Assembly: GCA_963693365.1 (NCBI GenBank)
Contig: CAVNZM010000017.1
Span: 248,001-312,000 of the forward strand
Origin: Amoebidium appalachense
Lineage: Eukaryota > Ichthyosporea
Length of the DNA: 64,000 bases
Direction of reading: 5' to 3'
Shown one piece after another: positions 32,982 through 44,620 of this stretch; the stretch's first letter is position 1; each line of letters opens with the position of its first letter. Made by a program: the position numbers and the translations under genes. The notes under the pieces were generated by a model that ran no database searches, was not told the DNA's origin, and saw only the letters and a list, made by a program, of their open reading frames with translations.

Positions 32982-33590
32982 CGTGTGTGCGTGTGTGCGT
33001 TGGGGGGGGGGGGGGGGGGGGGAGGATGCATATTCATCAGAGACTAATTATTGACACAGGTTGTCCACCCCCCCCCCCCCCCAACTCCGCCCCCTCCCCC
33101 CTTCTTGCCTCCCTCCTCCTTTATCTTAGATTATACATGTTTTCTGTCCACTGTTCCCCCTACCCCCTCCCCCCCCCCCCCCCCCATCCCCCTCCCCCCG
33201 CTCCTCCTCCCTCCCACGCGCTCTCCCCCTCCCCCTGCCCCCCCTCTCCCCCTCTCCCTTCGCCACCGCCACAATCATGATGCCTACCGGTCGTTTTGCT
33301 TACCAGATGTGTTGGTGCATCTTGCATGACTTATTAACAGAACACATGGATGAGGGAGGGAGAACGAGAGGAAGACAAGGGGGGCGGGGGGGAGGGGGGG
33401 GAGCGAGGGAATGGGAAACCGAGGGAGATCGAGCGAGCGAGTGTGTGTGTGGGGGGGGGGGGGGGGGGGGAGAGGGGGGTGTACCTGAACGTGCGTAGAG
33501 AGTTGGGTGGTCCTCACCCAAGATGTAATCCAGAATCTTAGAGATGGGCCAGGCTATGACGCACATGAGAAGCATGAGGATGGACACGGG

Positions 33591-33679
<89 letters not shown>

Positions 33680-34084
33680 CACACACAAACACACACGCAG
33701 GTGTCAAGGGCAGGGGGGGGGGAGAAGGAAGAGGGGAGGGGGAGGTGGTGGGGAGGGGGGAGGGGGGTTAGGGGGAGTGGGGGGAGCTTAGTCGTGAATA
33801 AGGGAGTCCGTCTCAGTGTGAATGTGTTTGTTATCACACAAAGTGCATACATGCATACTGTTTTATGCACGTGCATGGGAAGGGGGGGGGGGGGGGGGGA
33901 GGGGGAGGGAGGTCTATCCACATACCCACATACACACGCACACACACACACAACACGCACACACACACGCACACATGCACACACGCACACATGCACACAC
34001 GCACACACACACACACACACATGCGCTCGTGCACGCACACACACACACACACACACGCACACACGCACACACACACGCACACGC

Positions 34085-34116
<32 letters not shown>

Positions 34117-34191
34117 CGACATCCCCTTCTGCATATCACTCTCTACGCATACACCCACATTGCTCCATCCGCATGCACTCAACCAAGAAGG

Positions 34192-34238
<47 letters not shown>

Positions 34239-34697
34239 GGAGTGTATGTTTGTTAGAGGTGGTATGGGGGGAAAGGGGGGGGGGGGGGTTCACTCACATG
34301 GAGAGGTAGTAACCGATAGCAAGGCCGTAACGAGAGCAGATGGCCTGCGGAATGATCCTGAACCAATAAAAACACAACGTTAGAATCTACGTGCCAATAG
34401 AAATAAAATATACCAGCATGGAGCGGATGATGAGCCTAAAAGCCATCCCCCCCCCCCCCCCCCCCCCCCCCACTAACCCCTCCTCCTTTCTCCCCTCTCC
34501 CCCCCTCCCCCCCTCCCCCCCCCCCCCACTGGCATCCCCCTTCCCCTCCTCCGCTCCCCATCCTCTTTCTCTCTTTTCAAGGGCATCCTCAGATATTAAC
34601 AGGAGAAAGGCAAAGACCAAGGTCGGGGCGAAAGAGAAAGAAGTGACGGATTTATATATATATATACATATATATATACATATATATATATATATAC

Positions 34698-34729
<32 letters not shown>

Positions 34730-34864
34730 GGGGGGGGGGGGGGGGGGGGGTTGTAAATTGTGCATGTTAAAGTAGGTCTGATAATAATATGATCATAATC
34801 AACATGATTGGGGTAAGAGAGGTAATCAGCTGGGAAGGCGAAGGGGTAGTTTATGTGTGTGTGT

Positions 34865-34930
<66 letters not shown>

Positions 34931-36533
34931 TCATTAAAGAACACCTACTCTCCAAAAAAAAGCACATCCGTGACCGAGATGATAATAGCCATATATGAAG
35001 GGACCATCTCATCCAGAAAGATCGGTAGGGCCTCCATAGCAGCAGCATTGCATAGCAACAGTGTTACCAATAATAGATGCTTGTGCTCCACCAATGGGAT
35101 GATGCGAGAGGCGTAGATGCGTTCGTTGGGTTCCCCCCGTGCTTTAACACGGAGAGGGAGGTCAGGTCCATGGAGAGGAGGCCTATGGTGAGCCCCGACA
35201 TCGTGCCTGTTAAAGAAATGGGTGGGTGGGCGGGTGTAGTGCATGTGGATATAAATAGGTTGGGTTAAAGAAATGGGTGGGTGGGCGGGTGTAGTGCATG
35301 TGGATATAAATAGGTTGGGTTAAAGAAATGGGTGGGTGTAATGCATGTGGATATAAATAGAACGGGTCAAAGAAATGGGTGGGTGGGTGGGTGTAATTAA
35401 TGCATGTGGATATAAATAGATTGGTTAAAGAAAAAACGTGGATGGATGGGTGTATTGCATGTGGATATAAATAGAATGGGTTAAAGAAAAAACGTGGATG
35501 GATGGGTGTAATGCATGTGGATATAAATAGAATGGGTTAAAGAAAAAACGTGGATGGGTGGGTGTAATGTCTGCGGATATAAATAGAACGGGTTTAAAAA
35601 GTGTGGATGGATGGGTGTGTGTCCGATTTGCAGTTCCCATGCATGTGGAGAGACAAGATGTGAATCAGAAACTGTGGGTGGGCGGGTGTGTGATTTGAAA
35701 ATATTCTCTCAATACACAACCATCAAACTGGGTTTCTCTTAGGTATTCGGGTCGGGTCAGACCCGAATGGGATATATGCAATATGGTCAGCTCGGTGCGC
35801 ATCAAACAGCATTTGGCCCGACCCGAGGACCAAAAAGCGGTGACAATGAATAGCCTAAAAGACCCTTTAACACTTTCTCAGCCCCTGTGTACACTTGCTA
35901 ATATTCTCTTCCCTTCATTGGTTTCAATCTTCGCTTTAAAACCTACATAGACTTTTAATAGAGCAATTCGGGTTTTCCTTTAAGGTAGCTGTGCTGTCAT
36001 TCGCAAGGAAGGCTGATTTGGCGTCTTGCCATCCAAGTTTTGACGAGACACATCCATGATGTAACGGACTGCAATCGAACAAAAACCAAAAAATTTATAG
36101 AACATTTGGTGTCGCCGATATTCAGGTTTGTCTTTTTGTTAAGCCTACAACATATTCACGAGGAAAAGCCGGGAGGGGCGGGGCGGGGCGCCGGCAAGAG
36201 GGGGAGGGGGCGGGAGGGGGGGGGGGGGGGGGGGGGGGGGGGAGTTTCGAACCTGCAAAGAGAACGAGTGCAACACACAGCACCAGATCAAAGTAGAACT
36301 TGGGACTGCCCGGTAGGTCTCTAAGCTCACGACTGTACGTGTCATTGCCACACTGCACCTCCTTACTGTTGAGAACCTAAAGGGGGGGGGGTGGGGATAT
36401 GTGCGGGGGGTGGGGGAGGAGGAGGGGGGGAGGGGATTTGGGGGGGGGGGGGGGGGGGGGGATGGAAGGGTGAGGAGAGGCAAGGTGGGCAGTTGGGGAA
36501 GGGGTTGTGCGTGGGTGGTTTTTTTTTTTTTTT

Positions 36534-36564
<31 letters not shown>

Positions 36565-37623
36565 GGGAGAGATGGGAGGGTTAGTGTGTGTTACTGGATA
36601 CAGAGGTACTTATGTTTACGTATTCAAAAAGAAAAACACGGTGCAGGAAGGAGGAACATGTACACAGAGGCCTTAGGAGTTATTGAGAAACACACATGTG
36701 CAGGCAGAAGACAGGCAGAACATCAGTAGGTTGTTCCTGGGGGGGTGGGTGGGTGGGGATGGTGGGGGGAGAGGGCGCGGGGGGGGGGGGAGGAGGTTGG
36801 CAGAGAGAGATACAAAGTGTGTACGATTGCGCGGGAGGACAGGGGACGGCAGGGAAACGGGGACGGGGGGGGGGGGAGGGGGGGGGGGAAAGGGGGAAGC
36901 GTGAGGGAGGGGAAGGGGGGGGGGGAGTAGCATTTTTTACGGAAGAGTCCGAAAGGGGATCGGGGAAGGGGGGGGGGGGGGGGGGGGGAGTATATGGCAT
37001 CAAGGTTTGGGGACAGGAGGTATAGCAAGAGTGGATGGGTGGGAGAAAGGCAGTGTGTGTGTGTATGTGCGGTAAGACGGGGGGAGGGGGGTCTGGGTCT
37101 GTGTGTGTTGCGCGCTCAGGCTTACACCTCTACTTCTACATATTCACATTCAGGACAGATATTCATTTTCCGAAACAATCTCGAAACGAATTTTTATTCT
37201 CATGCAACGTCCGCCCCTTCCTCCCTCCCCCCCCCCCCCCCCCCCCTCCCCCCGGCCCTCCCCTTTCCTTACCTCCATCACATATAAAACATCCTCACCC
37301 ATGCACACACGCAAAACGAGGGTCTAAGATAATTAGTTTCCTATAATAACTATCATGAATGTGAATCCCCCCCCCCCCCCCCCCCCCCCCCCCCCACCCC
37401 CTACCCATTCAGAAAAACCCCCGTTTACGAATCATGAAACTTTCTGACCTCTCCATTTCACATCTATTCCTTGTCTGCTTCTTCTCTGACACGCCCCCCT
37501 CCCCCCTCTTCCCCACACCATTCCCCCGTGGGTCATGCCCCTTCCACCACCCCGGTTTTCTTATATCCCCCCTCCCCCCCCCCCCCCCCCCAACAACCCA
37601 AATTCACACATTCCATGCCATCA

Positions 37624-37668
<45 letters not shown>

Positions 37669-37839
37669 CCCCTCCCGAAAAAAAAAAGAAAGGAGAGAAA
37701 GAAAAAAAAGAAAAAAATTAAAACCCAAGCACAAACCAACCCGCCGACCCACCCACTCCCGCACCCACCCACCCACGCAGACACACACACACACCCACGC
37801 AGACACACACACGCACACGCACAGACAAACACACACACA

Positions 37840-37874
<35 letters not shown>

Positions 37875-38010
37875 CACACAAACAAACACACACACACACA
37901 GCGCGCGCGCGCGCACACACACACACGCACACACACACAGGACCACCCACCGTGCAAACCAATGTCTCCTGTGCGCTGGCACATGCAGCCAGCACAAGTA
38001 GACTCCACAT
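29493..38010 (-). CDS. CNNM/MAM3-type DUF21-CBS membrane protein, ten exons (about 456 aa), with one frame break
   Basis: Exons in transcript order: 38010-37939, 36376-36253, 35206-34949, 34357-34298, about 33594-33485, 32918-32725, 32000-31882, 31253-31171, 30348-30263 and 29756-29493 (TGA). Family role: Mg2+ homeostasis at a cell or organelle membrane. Exon 1 encodes a signal peptide ([15 protein letters not shown]). Exons 2-5 form the DUF21 membrane domain ([69 protein letters not shown]). Exons 6-9 carry the CBS pair ([56 protein letters not shown]). Exon 10 is a polar tail with no cNMP-binding-like domain, so it is closer to plant and fungal members than to animal CNNM. Oddities: exon 3 needs one extra G in the run at 35133-35138, and exon 5 has no AG before it. 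Confidence 0.9.
29766..29893. repeat. 22-bp tandem repeat (acgtgtgcacgtgcatgtgtgt) in CNNM intron 9
   Basis: About five tandem copies of a 22-bp unit with internal gtgcac palindromes lie directly upstream, in the gene's sense, of the acceptor of the last exon. Confidence 0.85.
30040..30180 (-). repeat. Partial poly(C)-tailed SINE-like repeat
   Basis: On the minus strand it shows the gatgatgggc block, the tcttctgtctgcag segment, and a run-out into a C homopolymer (G run at 29993-30010). It lies in CNNM intron 9. Confidence 0.55.
30351..30880 (-). repeat. About 20-bp minisatellite (accttccatatatggctac type) in CNNM intron 8
   Basis: More than twenty imperfect copies of a unit reading, in the gene's sense, like accttccatatatggctac or acctaccatataaggctac. 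The array abuts the 3' splice site: the last copy ends ccatatatggcag and provides the acceptor AG at 30350-30349. The same motif ends HPRT intron 6. Confidence 0.9.
31705..31924 (-). repeat. Five 44-bp tandem copies spanning the CNNM exon 7 5' splice site
   Basis: Units start at 31705, 31749, 31793, 31837 and 31881, exactly 44 bp apart. In the gene's sense each unit is about 36 nt of exon-7 end sequence followed by gtgtgtg. Four units contain the identical junction caatcag/gtgtgtg and one has caatgag. The donor that keeps the reading frame is the first in transcript order (exon end at 31882). Confidence 0.95.
34650..34730. repeat. (TA)n with periodic tac interruptions
   Basis: An array of tatatata units interrupted regularly by acatatatat, next to a G run at 34731-34750. 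It lies in CNNM intron 4 between exons 4 and 5 on the far side of the TM exons, with no coding potential. Confidence 0.8.
34879..34925. repeat. G47 homopolymer (C47 in the CNNM sense)
   Basis: An uninterrupted run of about 47 G on the plus strand, preceded by (GT)n. In the gene's sense it is a C run beginning about 23 bases after the exon 3 donor. It is among the longest homopolymers in the window. Confidence 0.9.
35211..35640. repeat. About 55-bp minisatellite (catgtggatataaatag core) in CNNM intron 2
   Basis: Seven to eight imperfect units of 50-60 bp, each with gggtgggtgtaatgcatgtg, a gatataaatag core and a ttaaagaaa segment, run up to the acceptor of exon 3. Similar unit sequence recurs at about 59000-59155. 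Confidence 0.9.
35728..35860. repeat. Dispersed repeat with a ttcgggtcgggtc core, copy 1
   Basis: Shares ggtttctcttag, the cgggtcgggtcag core and a later gctcggtgcgcatc segment with 42043-42125. The core forms a 9-bp perfect inverted repeat (attcgggtc / gacccgaat). Lies in CNNM intron 2. Confidence 0.65.
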
Positions 38011-38187
38011 TCTGTTTTTTAGTACTATATTTTATTTTAATTTAACATTAATTATTTTTATTTTTATATTATTTTTGGGGGGGGGGTGGGGGGGGGGGGG
38101 GGGGGGGGGGGGGCAAGGAGAGACGAGAATATGACCTCTCCTTTCCTCTCCGCAGCACAACAGCAGATGGCTCACTCTGTGTGTAAT

Positions 38188-38252
<65 letters not shown>

Positions 38253-38301
38253 CTCGGGGGGGGGGGGGGGGGGGGGGGAGGGGCCGGGGGGAGGGGGGTG
38301 G

Positions 38302-38341
<40 letters not shown>

Positions 38342-38382
38342 TCGGGAGGGGGGGGGGGGGGGGGGGAGGTTAATAGAGAGAT

Positions 38383-38432
<50 letters not shown>

Positions 38433-38747
38433 TGTGTGTGTGTGTGTGTTTGTGTGGAGAGAGAATGTGTGTGTGTGTGTCACTGCGGAGAGAAGTGCAG
38501 AAAGTGGGAAGGTTGCGGGGGTAGGGGAGGTGAGGGAGGGGGGAAGGGGGGAGGGAGGGGGGGGGGGAGGAAAGGAGGAGGTTAGAAAGCGCGGCACAGT
38601 ACTACGGATACAGATATGCTATGGGTGGTGTGCAAAACAGCTTACTAAAACTGAGAACACAAAGAATAGAGCATATAGCCACCTCCAGCAAAGGCTCCTT
38701 TCGACCACAGAAAGCCAAGTTCGTTCCCTGCCCGGGTCCGTACCGGT

Positions 38748-38786
<39 letters not shown>

Positions 38787-39142
38787 GAGGGGGGAGAGGG
38801 AGGGAGGGATAGAAGGGAGGAGTTACAGTGAGCGCGATGTGATGTGGAATGCCGCAGTGAATAAATGACGGTTTAAGGGGAGGTATGGAGGGGCACTTGG
38901 GGAAGGCGGGGAGGGAGAGGGGGAAAAGGGGGGGTGGGGGAGAGGGAGAGAGGGGGGGGGGGGGGGGGGAGGGGGGGGGAGAGGGGGGAGGGGGGGGGTG
39001 AGAGGGGGGCATGGGTGACTGGTAGCGGCAAAGCAACCCATACCACTGAGCACCCCACTTCTCCCCCGCCCCGCCCTTCCAATTCACAAAACACAGTGTG
39101 TGTGCAAGGGAAGGGGGGAGGGCGCGGGGGGGGGGGGGGGGG

Positions 39143-39447
39143 TTTGAATGCGTCAAAAAGTACGAAGTACACAAGAACAAACGGATAACACGATGCAGAA
39201 TGCAAGCCATACATAAAGAGTATGCATAATAAGCAGAGCCCATCCTCAGGGGGGGCCCACGTCATCCACAGTACCCGAGTTTCGACCTATTCCCCTCGTT
39301 AACGAAACCCAACTCAGATACTGTTTCACTTGAACATGAGTAGGTCACCCGTCTTGATCAGAGACGAGCAGGGTTGCTTATGCAGGCAAGGGCAGTGGGA
39401 AAGGCCGGGGGTTAAAGTTGCAGCAGTAAGCAGAAGCAAGAAAAATA
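39143..39447 (-). repeat. Poly(C)-tailed SINE-like repeat, subfamily A copy (inverted partner of 53367-53670)
   Basis: The reverse complement reads almost base for base like 53367-53670 for about 304 bp, including ctgctcgtctctgatcaaga, ggtcgaaactcggg and tacttcgtactttttgacgc, and then runs into a C tract (G run at 39127-39142). Such identity implies a recent copying event. Confidence 0.9.
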
Positions 39448-39943
39448 TAGATAGGAACTCAGGAGACGGGGCTTCTAGGAAGCTCCCCCGTCGATACCTA
39501 AGTCGATACTTCCCTGGCTAACATACTACACCAGCTGAAAAGAATTAAGTCCCGAAGGCCACAGAATTCGTAATCAGAGGGGAAAATATGAGATTTGACC
39601 CACGCCGCAGGGTAGTAACACGCTTACTAGGGCGGAACTTTATCGTCTTCGAACGGAAAGCTATGCCCCCGGATGTCAGCCGGAAATATGGTATCACCCA
39701 TTGCTTTGGGCTTGAAAAAAGCCAAACCGATAGTCCGAGTTATGTTACGCCGGCGGGTAACATGCCGCATGGGTTCCAAGGGAGCTGTCGCCAACAGAGC
39801 GGTGTGTGCATGCGTGCGCGTAACGCAATGTGTGAAGTGTGTCTATAGCTATGAAAGGGGGTATGCAGAAGTGGACAGATGAAGTGTGTGGAGAGAAAAA
39901 CAGTAAGAAGAAAAGTAGACACCGGTAAGTGCAACCCCGCACA

Positions 39944-39980
<37 letters not shown>

Positions 39981-40041
39981 AATAAGCGAAGATTACAGGT
40001 AATCAACCAGAACAACAAATGACAAGCAAAACAACAGGCGC

Positions 40042-40225
<184 letters not shown>

Positions 40226-40700
40226 GGGGGGGGGGGGGGGGGGAGGGGGAGGGGAGGGGGAGGGGGTCTTAGGGATGCTGCAGAATCGTCAGATATTAGA
40301 CAAATCGTACCAATACGATCATTCTCTCATATATGTGAGAAGATTGTGACTAACGATGTGCAGATCTGGTTAAGACCTGTTGGGTGTGCAGAGAAAATGG
40401 GAGGGGAAGGAGGAGGGAAAGGGGGAGGGGGGGGGGGAAGTAAGAGAGGGGAGGGAATGTTAGAGTGTCAGTAGTCTCAGGGGACCCTGCAGAGTCGTTA
40501 GATGTCAGACAAAAACGCACCAACGACCAAGTTCTCCGAGGGGAGAAATGCGTAAAACGTTCTGCAGAGTGGGTTAGAGACCTGCTGATGAGAAGAGTGT
40601 ATACAGGGTTTGGCCAGGGGGGGGGGGGGGGGGGGGGGGGAAAGGGGGGAAAAAGAAGGTAGGAGGGGAAGGGGGGGGGGGGGGGGGGGAGGAGAAGGGG

Positions 40701-40732
<32 letters not shown>

Positions 40733-40780
40733 GGGGGGGGGGGGGGGGGAGGGAAGGGAGGGGAGGGAGGGAGGGGGAAG

Positions 40781-40820
<40 letters not shown>

Positions 40821-41382
40821 CTGTGGTGGACAGATCAGAGACGAGACCTCCATTTCAAAACTTACCAGGCAACCCAAAAAACCTAGCCGGCTGAGAAAGA
40901 AGAACGGCGGGGGAATTGTTTGGGAAAAGGAGCGGGGGGAGAGAGAGGGGGGAGGGGGGGGGGGGGGGGGGACAAGACGGAGATAGGGAAAGGGGAATGG
41001 AGGGGGAGATGGAAGGAGGGAAAGATGGGAGGGAGCGAGGGAGGTGGGTAGAGCATAATTAAGGGGGAGAGGGGAAGCACGGATAGGAGAAACAGAGGGA
41101 GAGGGAGAGCGAAGGAGAGGGAGAGGGAGGGAGAGGGAGGGTGGATTGTAGAGAAGGAGAGGGGAAGGGAGCGAGCGAGGGAGGGAGGGAGGGAGGACGG
41201 AAATAGGGAGGGAGGGAGAGAGGGAGGGAGGGAGGGCGGAAAGAGGGAGGGAGTTAGGGAGGGAGGGAGGAATGGAGACCGCCCCGGGGAGGGAGTTAAG
41301 GAGAAGGGGCACGGGGGGGAGGGGCGGGGGTGGGGGGGGTGGGGGGGAGGGGGCCTTTGGAGGGAGAAAGTTGGGGGAACCT

Positions 41383-41423
<41 letters not shown>

Positions 41424-42042
41424 CAGATTTGGGGGGGAAAGACGGAGGGGACGAAGAGAGCGGTGGAGGTTTGGGGAGGTTGGGGGAGGGGGAGGAGGGG
41501 AGGCTCTCTGAGGGGGCACACCACACCTTGTGTCAAAGCTTGCTTTCAAGTACATCAATGGAAGTGTTCTGGTGTGGTGTGCAGGCAGAGAGTGTGATCA
41601 CCGCCGAATGAAAGGTGCCTGTGCATGAACGGGGAGAAGCCACGGCTCTTGGTCACAGTTGTCCTCCTTAATGGCTGTTCGAACTTGTTCTGGCTCAAGC
41701 AAAGACTCTCTATGATACCACCTACTCGGAAAGGCCTAGTGCCATAACCAGCAGCTATATGTACTATGAAGCCTGTGAAGACTTGGTGGAAAGTATCATC
41801 GATATATCTGCTTTCAGGGAAACTGATCAGTTTATGCCTATGAGTGGATTCATGTATGCGTGCCGTGACTGTGGCACAACAAACCAGCAAAAAAAACTGC
41901 CACGTTCGACTGTGGCCTCAGCCGCCGTATGAACAAGTCTACTCTGGCGAGCTCTATTCAAAAGGGCGCGTTGGCGCATGATCAGCCTCTTCCTCCAAAG
42001 GTGCGTAGCAGCAAAAAAAAAAAAAAAAGGGGTCATTAAAGG

Positions 42043-42125
42043 GGGTTTCTTTTAGCATTTCGGGTCGGGTCGGGTCAGAGGGGATTCTAGCTATATGATT
42101 GGCGTGCTGCGCATCAGCTGCACAC
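42043..42125. repeat. Dispersed repeat with a ttcgggtcgggtc core, copy 2
   Basis: Same order of blocks as the copy at 35728-35860: ggtttcttttag, ttcgggtcgggtcgggtcag, then gtgctgcgcatcagc. Identity is partial. No coding frame. Confidence 0.6.
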
Positions 42126-44007
42126 CATCGTTTTGCCGGGAGCAAGGTACAGATGCTCCATAATACAACAAAAAAGAAAAAGAAAAGGGGAAAAAAAGAA
42201 ATACAGAAGGGAATAATAATAAAGCGTTAGAAAGAAGATTGCAGTTCATATCATGATTTATATGCTGAACAAATGGCTTGACCCGGAAGTGCTGGAATGG
42301 AGACAATTATTTATACCTTATAATGTGCTTTCCGATTGCTTTATTGGCCGGACTAGATATAACGAGATATACCTTAACGAGATACACAAACTCACTATTA
42401 CGGCGCACAGTGCCTGGGCTGCAACGAGCCACCGACTACTACGTACCCCACAGGGATACAAAATACATGCACACTGCTCTACCCTACTTGCACTCCTGAC
42501 CCTAAAGCCCCTTTGTGTGTGTGTGTGTGCGGGTGTGTGTGTGTGTGTGTGTGTGTCTGTATATGCATATGTGTGTGTGTGTCTGTGTGCGTGTGTGCAC
42601 GTGTGTGTGTACATGTGTGTGTGTGTGTTTGCGCGCGCGCGGGCGCGCGCGCGCGTGTGTGTGTATGTGTGTGTGTGTGCGTGCCAATAAAGCAGAGGAT
42701 AGCTGAGGGTGAGGATAACACACAAGAAGCTGCGGGCGGGTGGGTGGGTCCGAAGGGAATTCGAAGCGGCGAGGATAAGAGCTAAATGAAGTGACTACGA
42801 AACCGCTCCTTATATACTACAATAAGTCGCTTCTACCAGGCCGATAATTGGCCCCATAGCCATTGGGGCCACATCATTCGGCCGAATATAAGGGAAATAG
42901 AATTGTCCAATCAATTCGACCATTTATACCTTATAATGTGCTACCTATGACCACAACAATTTTAATATAATATGTATACATATATAAAATAAAATACAAT
43001 GCACCGTGTGCAGACAATCAAGTTGAAGTTGGCGCCACTGCCGCCCCTTCCACATGGAAGGTGCGCATGCGCCACTGTCGCACCCCCACGGGAAAAAACA
43101 CCTCCTCCGGTTGCAAGGGGGTGCTGGCACTTGCCAGCTGCTGCACCACTGGCCACCACAACGCCGTGTCCCGCTCGGGCACGATAAGGATTCCGGTGGC
43201 CCCATCACGCTGAATCTTCGCCACTGTGCGCTTGATGAGGGAGAAAGGTGGAGCCCACCAGCTGGGGGCCGACCACGGCACCGCCAACCCATCCGTTGCG
43301 CCGGGCGCCTGCACCACGGATGCCCACACATTGAACCGTGGCTTGGCGGCGGACAAAGGGGTGGCGAACCGGTCAACCTCAGCGGTGATGCCCAAATAGG
43401 GCTCAATTCGCGCCACCCCCTAGTCAGCAGACACCTGCCACTCGTGGGCCCGTGGCGCGGGTCGACCCGCGACAGCCAATCAGCACGGTCGTTGAGCCAC
43501 CCGGGAATGTAGGCGACCTCCTGCGGCCACGGCAATCCCTCCTGCAGGCACAACTGCAACAGCTGCCACAACACGCGCTGCATGACAGGGCTGCCACTGC
43601 CCTTCTTGCGGACAGCGCCCAGCGCTGCCTGGGCATCGGCCTGCCACTGCACCCGCTGGCCCCGCAACCCCTCCTGCATGGCGGGGGACCGGTAGGCCTC
43701 AAGCAGGCCCTCACACTCGGCGATGGCTGCCGCCCTGGGCCGGTCAGTGGCCTGCCAGCGGCCAGCAGCCTCTAGCACGGCGTCCGCAGGCAAACCCAAC
43801 TGCCGGACCGCACCCCATCCGTGCGTAGTAGCAGCGTCGGTGATGAGTGTGGCTGTGACGGGGCTGGGCCAGATCTCGGTCCGGGGCAGACGACCGATAA
43901 ACTGGGCAGTGCGGCCAATGATGCGAAGCTGCCGCCTAGACAGACGCACCCGACTACTCCAGCTGCCGGTGCGCAGGGCGGCATAGACAGGCCGCACCAC
44001 CGTCAAC

Positions 44008-44022
44008 ACATGTGGCACGGCT
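44008..44022. repeat. Target-site duplication, left copy (15 bp)
   Basis: acatgtggcacggct, repeated exactly at 44606-44620 on the other side of the inserted SINE. Removing the insert and one copy rejoins the RNase H-region frame of the host retroelement. Confidence 0.9.
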
Positions 44023-44605
44023 TAGGGGGGCGGGTTGGTGCAATGGTAAGATCTCTGCGTGTCAAGCTCAAAGTCGCAGGATCGATCCTGGTTACTTCCG
44101 ATTTTTTCTGCCTCGACGGTCCACCGGTCTGGCTGCCCCCTAGAAGCCATCACCCCAGACCACGTCAAAGCAGCACCACCAATTTGTTATCACCCGGCCG
44201 TAAGACATGACGTCATGAACAGCACCGGCCCTCTGACGTCGACGGCGCGCCGCTTGGGCATCCCGGCCCAACGTTCAAGTGGGAGACCAATCCGAGTCAC
44301 CGGCCACGGTTCGGGTCAGCGTCCTGGGCATGGGGTCTTCCCCTTTCAAGTCTTTATGTTTGTGTATGTGTCCCGGGTCGCTCCCGGCTGGTGTTGTTAA
44401 AGTGAGCTGTGCTCACTTCCCCACTAGCGTTGCTGCGGCTAGAACCGTGGGATAAGGCGTAACTAAAAATAGTGCCAGTTGGGGTCAATTAGAATCCTGA
44501 CTTATGAGTGTGCTATACAGTACGATCTGTGTCTGGGCGGAAGACGGTAAGCTCCCCTGAGGCAGTGCCTCGCCGGGAGTGAAACGGGATAAAATAAAAT
44601 AAAAA
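44023..44605 (+). mobile_element. tRNA-headed SINE inserted in the DIRS-like element
   Basis: 583-bp insert flanked by the perfect 15-bp duplication. Its 5' end carries pol III promoter elements with tRNA spacing: A box ttggtgcaatggtaaga at 44035-44051 and B box ggatcgatcc at 44079-44088. The body has no reading frame and the 3' end is (aaaat)n. These are the hallmarks of a tRNA-derived SINE moved by a LINE. It is longer than most SINEs. The host element is on the opposite strand, and the SINE is younger than the host copy. Confidence 0.9.
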
Positions 44606-44620
44606 ACATGTGGCACGGCT
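44606..44620. repeat. Target-site duplication, right copy (15 bp)
   Basis: Exact repeat of the 15 bp at 44008-44022, directly after the aaaat tail of the SINE. Confidence 0.9.

Noticed and set aside
39600-39882. Plus-strand frames near 39588-39882
   Set aside because: No splice-site support, no family signature, and they overlap unique sequence next to a repeat copy.
41520-42040. Possible degenerate C2H2 zinc-finger remnants (a GEKP-like and a CRDCG-like segment)
   Set aside because: The fragments are in different frames, ligand spacing is not met, and two short matches can arise by chance.
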